From PCRC01 sp017848435 (GTDB lineage Bacteria; Pseudomonadota; Gammaproteobacteria; Burkholderiales; Burkholderiaceae_C): a DNA stretch of 64,000 nt. Shown here piece after piece: positions 59,813-64,000 of the stretch. Both the position numbers and the translations under genes were made by a program. The DNA lies in contig OZ260072.1 in assembly GCA_965284315.1 (NCBI GenBank), forward strand, positions 2,480,001 through 2,544,000. Reading direction: 5' to 3'. Below the pieces are notes generated by a model that saw only the letters and a list, made by a program, of their open reading frames with translations, was not told the origin of the DNA and did not search any database. How positions within the stretch are numbered: the first letter of the stretch is position 1; each line of letters starts with the position of its first letter.

Positions 59813-61618
59813 ATGACCGAACTGTCTTATTCCCTGACCCTGCCCCAAGTGTTGCGCGAGCAATCGCAACGCCGTGCCGACGTGGTGGCCATCCGCCAGA
59901 AGGAGCACGGCATCTGGAAACCCCTGACCTGGGCCGGCTACCACGAGCGGGCCCGCCATGTGGGCTTGGGCCTGCGCGCGGTCGGTTTGTCCGATGGCGC
60001 CCACGTGGGTGTGCTGTCAGAAAACCGCGTGGAATGGGTGCTGACCCAGCTCGGTGCGGGCCTGGTTGGCGGTGTGACGGTGGGCGTCTACCCCACCAGC
60101 CCGACCAACGAGATCGCCTACGTGCTGGCGCATGCCGACGCCGAGGTGGTGGTCTGCGAAGACCAGGAGCAAAGCGACAAGGTACTGGAAGCGCGTGACC
60201 AGTTGCCGCGCTTGAAAAAGATCGTGGTGATGGAGCGCAAGGGGCTGGACGACACCCGTGAGGCCGCGCCAGACCTGGTGGTTGGCTTTGCCGAGCTGGA
60301 AGCCCTCGGTCGTGCCTCCTCCGACGGTGCGGTGATTGACCAGGTGCTGGCCCGGCAAACGCTGGACGACACCGCACTCATCATCTACACCTCCGGCTCC
60401 ACCGGCAAGCCCAAGGGCGCGATGATCTCCTACGGCAACGTGGTCGCCATGGCACCCGGGGTCATTGAACGCCTGGGCCTGTCCCCCACCACCTCGCATT
60501 TGTCTTACCTGCCGCTGTGCCATGTGGCCGAGCAGATGCTCACCACCTTTGTGCCGCTGTATTTGGGTTCGCGGGTGGACTTTGGCGAATCCATCCGCAC
60601 CGTGCAGGAAGACCTGCGCGAAGTGGCGCCCACCATGTTCCTCGGCGTGCCGCGCATCTGGGAAAAACTGCACTCGGCCATCGCCATCAAGATGCACGAA
60701 TCGGGCGGGCTGCGGCAGCGGCTGTTTGAGGCTGGCCTGAAAGCCTGTGCCCCGTTTGCCCACAAGGCGGCGCACCAGCGCAGCTTGGGTGAAAAGCTGA
60801 CCTTCGGTTTTTACTACGGCCTGATCTTCCGCGCGCTGCAGAACTTCATCGGCCTGCGCCGGGTGGGTGTGGCGCTGACCGGCGCCGCACCGATCTCGCC
60901 AGCCATCGTGCAGTTCTTCCGCACGCTGGGCGTGCCGCTGGTGGAGGTGTATGGCATGACCGAGTCCAGCGGCATGGTGCTGGGCCAGCGGCTCGACCAG
61001 GTGCGTTTTGGCACCGTGGGTGTGCCCACCCAGGGTGTGGAGCACCGCTTGTCCGAGGTGGGCGAGTTGCAGATCCGCGGTGGCGTGGTGTTCAAGGGCT
61101 ATTACAAAAACCCGGAAGCCACCGCCGTCAGCATTGTGGATGGCTGGCTGCACACCGGCGACGTGGTGGCCGAACAAGACGGCCAGCTGCGCATCGTGGA
61201 CCGCCTGAAAGACATCATGATCACGGCAGGCGGCAAAAATCTGACGCCGAGCGAAATTGAGAACACGATGAAGACCAGCCACTTCATCAAAGAATGTGTG
61301 ATCGTGGCCGACGCGCGCAAGTTTGTCGGCGCGCTGATCCAGATCGACTACGAAGCCGTGGCGCAGTGGGCCGAATCACGCAACCTGTCGTTCACCCATT
61401 TCCGCTCCCTGGTGGAGACCGCCGAGGTGCGCGAACTGGTGCAGGCCGAGGTGGACCAGGGCAACGCCAAGCTGGCCGAAGTCGCGCGCATCCGCCGTTT
61501 CCACCTGCTGACCAAAGAACTCGACCACGACGACGGTGAAGTCACCGCCACCATGAAGGTGCGCCGGTCCAGCATTTACAAATCCTATGCCACCGAGATC
61601 GAGGCCCTCTATCGCTGA
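59813..61618 (+). CDS. AMP-dependent acyl-CoA synthetase (long-chain FACS/FadD15 type)
   Basis: Activates a carboxylic acid to its CoA thioester with ATP; 601 residues. Core motif IIYTSGSTGKPKGAMISY (about 187-205), VEVYGMTESSG, GWLHTGDVVAEQDGQL and RIVDRLKDIMITAGGKNLTPSEIEN, and catalytic Lys region ATMKVRRSSIYKSY. Located in the transporter operon, so it probably activates the imported substrate; long-chain or alicyclic/aromatic acids are candidates. Confidence 0.9.
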   Translation: MTELSYSLTLPQVLREQSQRRADVVAIRQKEHGIWKPLTWAGYHERARHVGLGLRAVGLSDGAHVGVLSENRVEWVLTQLGAGLVGGVTVGVYPTSPTNEIAYVLAHADAEVVVCEDQEQSDKVLEARDQLPRLKKIVVMERKGLDDTREAAPDLVVGFAELEALGRASSDGAVIDQVLARQTLDDTALIIYTSGSTGKPKGAMISYGNVVAMAPGVIERLGLSPTTSHLSYLPLCHVAEQMLTTFVPLYLGSRVDFGESIRTVQEDLREVAPTMFLGVPRIWEKLHSAIAIKMHESGGLRQRLFEAGLKACAPFAHKAAHQRSLGEKLTFGFYYGLIFRALQNFIGLRRVGVALTGAAPISPAIVQFFRTLGVPLVEVYGMTESSGMVLGQRLDQVRFGTVGVPTQGVEHRLSEVGELQIRGGVVFKGYYKNPEATAVSIVDGWLHTGDVVAEQDGQLRIVDRLKDIMITAGGKNLTPSEIENTMKTSHFIKECVIVADARKFVGALIQIDYEAVAQWAESRNLSFTHFRSLVETAEVRELVQAEVDQGNAKLAEVARIRRFHLLTKELDHDDGEVTATMKVRRSSIYKSYATEIEALYR

Positions 61619-62288
61619 AGCAGTGTCCGCACCCCCCGCGCCCAAGGGCCGGGCGGTGGTGGCGTCCCCGTGGGAGCCGCAGGGCGAGCGTGCCCGGCTG
61701 CGCGCCAGCAAGCGCGAGGCGGTGCTGCGGGTGGCGGCGCAGATGTTCAATGAAAAAGGCTTCCACGCCACCTCGCTGGACGAGGTGGCCGAGCGGCTGA
61801 ACATCACCAAGCCCACGCTGTACTACTACGTCAAAAACAAGGACGAGATCCTGTTCGAGTGCGTCAACATTGGCCTGCAGATGCTGCAGGACGCCATTGG
61901 GAAGGTGGCGCTCAGCGGCGGCAGCGCCATCGACAAGCTGGTGGCCGGCATGCACCAGTACGCCCGCATCGTCACCATGGACTTTGGCATGTGCGTGATC
62001 CGCGTGGGCGAAGACCCGCTGCCGGTGGAAAGCCAGCGCAAGCTGCGCCGCTTCAAGGCCGCACTCGACCAGGAGTTCCGCGAACTGATCCGCCAGGGCA
62101 TGGCCGAAGGCAGCATTGCCCCCTGCGACCCCAAGATCGCCGCCTTCACCCTGGCCGGTGCGCTGAGCTGGATTGGCCGCTGGTACCAGCCCGGCGGCCC
62201 GCTGAAACCCGACGAGATCGCCAGCCAGTGCATTGACCTGCTGATCAACGGCCTGGGCCAGCGGCCCACACCATCCCCCACTGCCTAG
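61587..62288 (+). CDS. TetR-family regulator of the transporter/acyl-CoA operon
   Basis: About 233 residues (or 221 if it starts at GTG 61623). Helix-turn-helix KREAVLRVAAQMFNEKGFHA and LDEVAERLNITKPTLYYYVKNKDEI; C-terminal domain resembles TetR_C of FadR/PaaR-like repressors. The ATG overlaps the synthetase gene by 32 nt; the GTG lies 4 bp after its stop and is a good alternative. It probably represses the operon and is released by an acyl-CoA. Confidence 0.85.
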   Translation: MPPRSRPSIAEAVSAPPAPKGRAVVASPWEPQGERARLRASKREAVLRVAAQMFNEKGFHATSLDEVAERLNITKPTLYYYVKNKDEILFECVNIGLQMLQDAIGKVALSGGSAIDKLVAGMHQYARIVTMDFGMCVIRVGEDPLPVESQRKLRRFKAALDQEFRELIRQGMAEGSIAPCDPKIAAFTLAGALSWIGRWYQPGGPLKPDEIASQCIDLLINGLGQRPTPSPTA

Positions 62289-62298
62289 GACGCCCGAC

Positions 62299-63087
62299 AT
62301 GACCACCCCCGCCACCCACCCCGTGCTCACCACCCGCAACGGCGCGGTGGTGCACCTGCAGTTCAACCGCCCGCAACAGCTCAACACGCTGGACGTGGCC
62401 ACCGCACAGGCGTTTCTGGCCGCCTGCCAGGCCGTGGCCGCTGACGCCACGGTCCGCGCGGTGGTGCTCAGCGGCGCAGGGCGTGGTTTTGGCGCGGGCG
62501 GCGACCTCGCCAGCTTCCGCACCGACCCGACCGCCACCGCCGTGGCGGTGATCGAGCCGATGCACCAGGCGGTGCAGTTGCTCACCGGTCTGAACGCCCC
62601 GGTGATCGCCAGCCTGCACGGCGTGGTGGCCGGTGGCAGCCTGAGCCTGGCCACCGCCTGCGACCTCGCCATTGCCGCCGAAGGCACCAAATTCAACCTG
62701 GCCTATGTGAACGTGGCGGCCAATTGCGACGTGTCCGGCTCGTGGCACCTGCCACGCATCGTTGGCCTGCGCAACGCGATGCAGATCGCCCTGCTGGGCG
62801 AGACCTTCCTGGCCGACGAAGCGCTGCGCCTGGGCCTGGTCAACCGCGTGGTGCCGGCCGACCAGCTGGTGGCCGAGACCGAGACACTGGCCCAGCGCCT
62901 GGCCAATGGGCCCACGCTGGCCATCGGCCGGCTGAAAAAGCTGCTGCGCGCGTCGCTCGACAACGACCTGCCGACCCAGCTCAACGCCGAGCGCGACAAC
63001 TTCCAGGCCAGCACCCAGACACGCGATTTCAAGGAAGCGCTGGACGCTTTCCTCAGCAAACGCCCGGCGGTTTTCGAGGGCCGGTGA
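62299..63087 (+). CDS. enoyl-CoA hydratase/isomerase family protein
   Basis: Crotonase-fold protein, 262 residues. Oxyanion motif SLHGVVAGGSLSLATACDLAIA; GAGRGFGAGGDLASF for the CoA pocket. The usual catalytic Glu pair is partly replaced (NVAANCDVSGSWHLPRIVGL where hydratases have GxxPxxG), so activity may be isomerase or different. It is last gene of the operon, 10 bp after the TetR gene. The nearest comparison is PaaG-like or related isomerases. Confidence 0.87.
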   Translation: MTTPATHPVLTTRNGAVVHLQFNRPQQLNTLDVATAQAFLAACQAVAADATVRAVVLSGAGRGFGAGGDLASFRTDPTATAVAVIEPMHQAVQLLTGLNAPVIASLHGVVAGGSLSLATACDLAIAAEGTKFNLAYVNVAANCDVSGSWHLPRIVGLRNAMQIALLGETFLADEALRLGLVNRVVPADQLVAETETLAQRLANGPTLAIGRLKKLLRASLDNDLPTQLNAERDNFQASTQTRDFKEALDAFLSKRPAVFEGR

Positions 63088-63187
63088 CGGCCGCTGGTGC
63101 GGCGTGGTGGGGGAAAACCGGGTTGTTGCCGGTAACACCTTCGCATACATTTGACACCTTTGTGACAGCCCGCACCCAAGCACCACC

Positions 63188-63676
63188 ATGAACAAGCACA
63201 TCTCCCGCCTGGTTTTGACCCTCCCTTTGGCTTTGCTGACCACCGCCGTGTGGGCCCAGAGCAGCGCTGGTTTTTTTGACGATGCCGAGAAGGCCCGGCT
63301 GACCGCCCGCAACCCCGGTTGCCAGGTGGCGGTCATCAAACTGCCGGAGAACAAGCCGGTGGCACTGATCAGCAACACCAACGTGGCACGCGTCAAGGTC
63401 GGCAACACCGTGAGCGAGCAGTACGTGCATTTCCGCAACAGCAAGGAAGTGAAGTTTGGCGGCCTGACGCTGTCACCGGGGGGCGACTTTGTGGTCGAAG
63501 CCGCGCTGGTGAAGAACGGCGAAGAAGGCCTGTGCCAGCCCATTGGCTGCCGCAGCATTCCCGCCAAGATGGTGATGGACGTGAGCGCCAAAGGCGGCAA
63601 GAGCCGCATCCTGGACAGCGACGTGTTGGTGCAGGACGCCTGCGGCCGCGAAACGACCAAGCGGCTGATGAACTAA
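63188..63676 (+). CDS. small secreted hypothetical protein
   Basis: A 162-residue protein with a clear signal peptide (LVLTLPLALLTTAVWAQ). The mature part has four Cys (NPGCQVAV; GLCQPIGCRSI; QDACGRE) that could form two disulfides, and beta-rich segments (NTVSEQYVHFRNSKEVKFGGLTL). I recognise no domain. It has its own start after a 100-bp gap with AT-rich bases (GCATACATTTGACACC), so it probably has its own promoter. Convergent with hpnE. Confidence 0.7.
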   Translation: MNKHISRLVLTLPLALLTTAVWAQSSAGFFDDAEKARLTARNPGCQVAVIKLPENKPVALISNTNVARVKVGNTVSEQYVHFRNSKEVKFGGLTLSPGGDFVVEAALVKNGEEGLCQPIGCRSIPAKMVMDVSAKGGKSRILDSDVLVQDACGRETTKRLMN

Positions 63677-64000
63677 AGCGCTGCTGCGGCGGCCAGCCCG
63701 CTGCGCACCGCGCCTTCCAGCGTGGCCGGGTAGGGGCCCGCCACGTAATCCCCACAGGCCAGCAGCCCGGGCGCCACCTGCATCGGTGGCCGTTCCAGCC
63801 CCGGCGTGCAGGCAAAGGTCGCGCGTTTCTCCACCACGGTTTGCAGCGGCGTCAGGCCGCGCAGGCCAAGTTGCGCCTGGGCCTGGGCCAGCACCTGCTG
63901 CTGCAAGGTCTCACGCTCCCCCACGCTCGCGCTGACCACCCAGGCCAGCAGGCCTGCCGGGCCGCCCAGCTGGCCCCGGTCGAACACGAACTGCGCGGGG
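63673..64000 (-). CDS. hpnE: hydroxysqualene dehydroxylase HpnE-like FAD oxidoreductase (partial)
   Basis: C-terminal about 109 residues of a flavin amine-oxidase-fold protein running off the right edge. FVFDRGQLGGPAGLLAWVVSAS, KRATFACTPGLERPP and LLACGDYVAGPYPATLEGAVRSG match the end of HpnE, which makes squalene from hydroxysqualene for hopanoid synthesis. The frame is open to the edge, so the N-terminus is missing. A carotenoid desaturase-like protein is an alternative. Confidence 0.8.
   Translation of the reverse strand, partial: PAQFVFDRGQLGGPAGLLAWVVSASVGERETLQQQVLAQAQAQLGLRGLTPLQTVVEKRATFACTPGLERPPMQVAPGLLACGDYVAGPYPATLEGAVRSGLAAAAAL

Noticed and set aside
1..64000. Search for tRNA, rRNA, CRISPR arrays, phage genes, insertion sequences and origins
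   Set aside because: None seen. Repeats are limited to the dispersed 60-bp family and single hairpins; no regularly spaced direct repeats were found.

Overview
The window is a stretch of high-GC chromosome from a betaproteobacterium, most likely of the Comamonadaceae (Rhodoferax/Hydrogenophaga/Polaromonas type). This is inferred from gene content and order (lptG-lptF divergent from pepA-holC, cysB, many LivKHMGF-type transporters and acyl-CoA genes) and from a roughly 60-bp intergenic repeat of a kind I recall from that family. No rRNA, tRNA, CRISPR array, phage or transposase gene was seen. The genes are packed tightly, with many ATGA/GTGA stop-start overlaps.

Layout, left to right. 1-2209: end of an MCE (Mla-like) lipid transport operon. 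2210-6475: gamma-glutamyltransferase, a short-chain dehydrogenase divergent from cystathionine beta-lyase, and a tiny basic protein. 6483-9746: mnmH and an SGNH esterase, divergent from a ybbA-type ATPase, then rlmB. 9743-16716: a six-gene leftward run (thiolase, DUF3617, FadJ-like, FabG-like SDR, two half-size chromate transporters) divergent from an acyl-CoA dehydrogenase. 16757-23781: YceI protein, the complete PQQ operon pqqABCDE (including the 24-residue pqqA), and a divergent peptidase / histidine kinase / response regulator operon. 23890-34374: ompA, a CHRD lipoprotein, a TetR-Rieske oxygenase pair, DUF938 methyltransferase, msrA, trhO, a Rieske-like protein, YgiQ and an aminotransferase. 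34569-45219: a repetitive DUF5666 lipoprotein, then a metal-efflux island (RND CzcCBA type with DUF3240 and an OmpR/EnvZ-type two-component system) divergent from a PepSY protein and a cytochrome b561. 45280-54830: cysB, cbiX, lptG, lptF, pepA, holC, a livK-type binding protein, hslR, hemH and a HAD phosphatase. 54953-63087: a branched-chain-type ABC transporter (G, H, M, a frameshifted binding protein, F) in one operon with an acyl-CoA synthetase, a TetR regulator and an enoyl-CoA hydratase. 63188-64000: a small secreted protein and the end of an hpnE-like oxidoreductase.

Functionally the window centres on carboxylate and acyl-CoA catabolism (two separate clusters), PQQ cofactor synthesis (no PQQ-dependent dehydrogenase is present here), envelope lipid and LPS transport, and metal efflux. 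The most notable non-coding signals are three copies of a dispersed repeat, a very strong 23-bp stem-loop at 25638-25702, a perfect 26-bp palindrome that overlaps a TetR start codon, and a terminator-like hairpin between pqqA and pqqB. I saw no clearly unprecedented system. The best leads are the regulatory and context anomalies listed in the findings.
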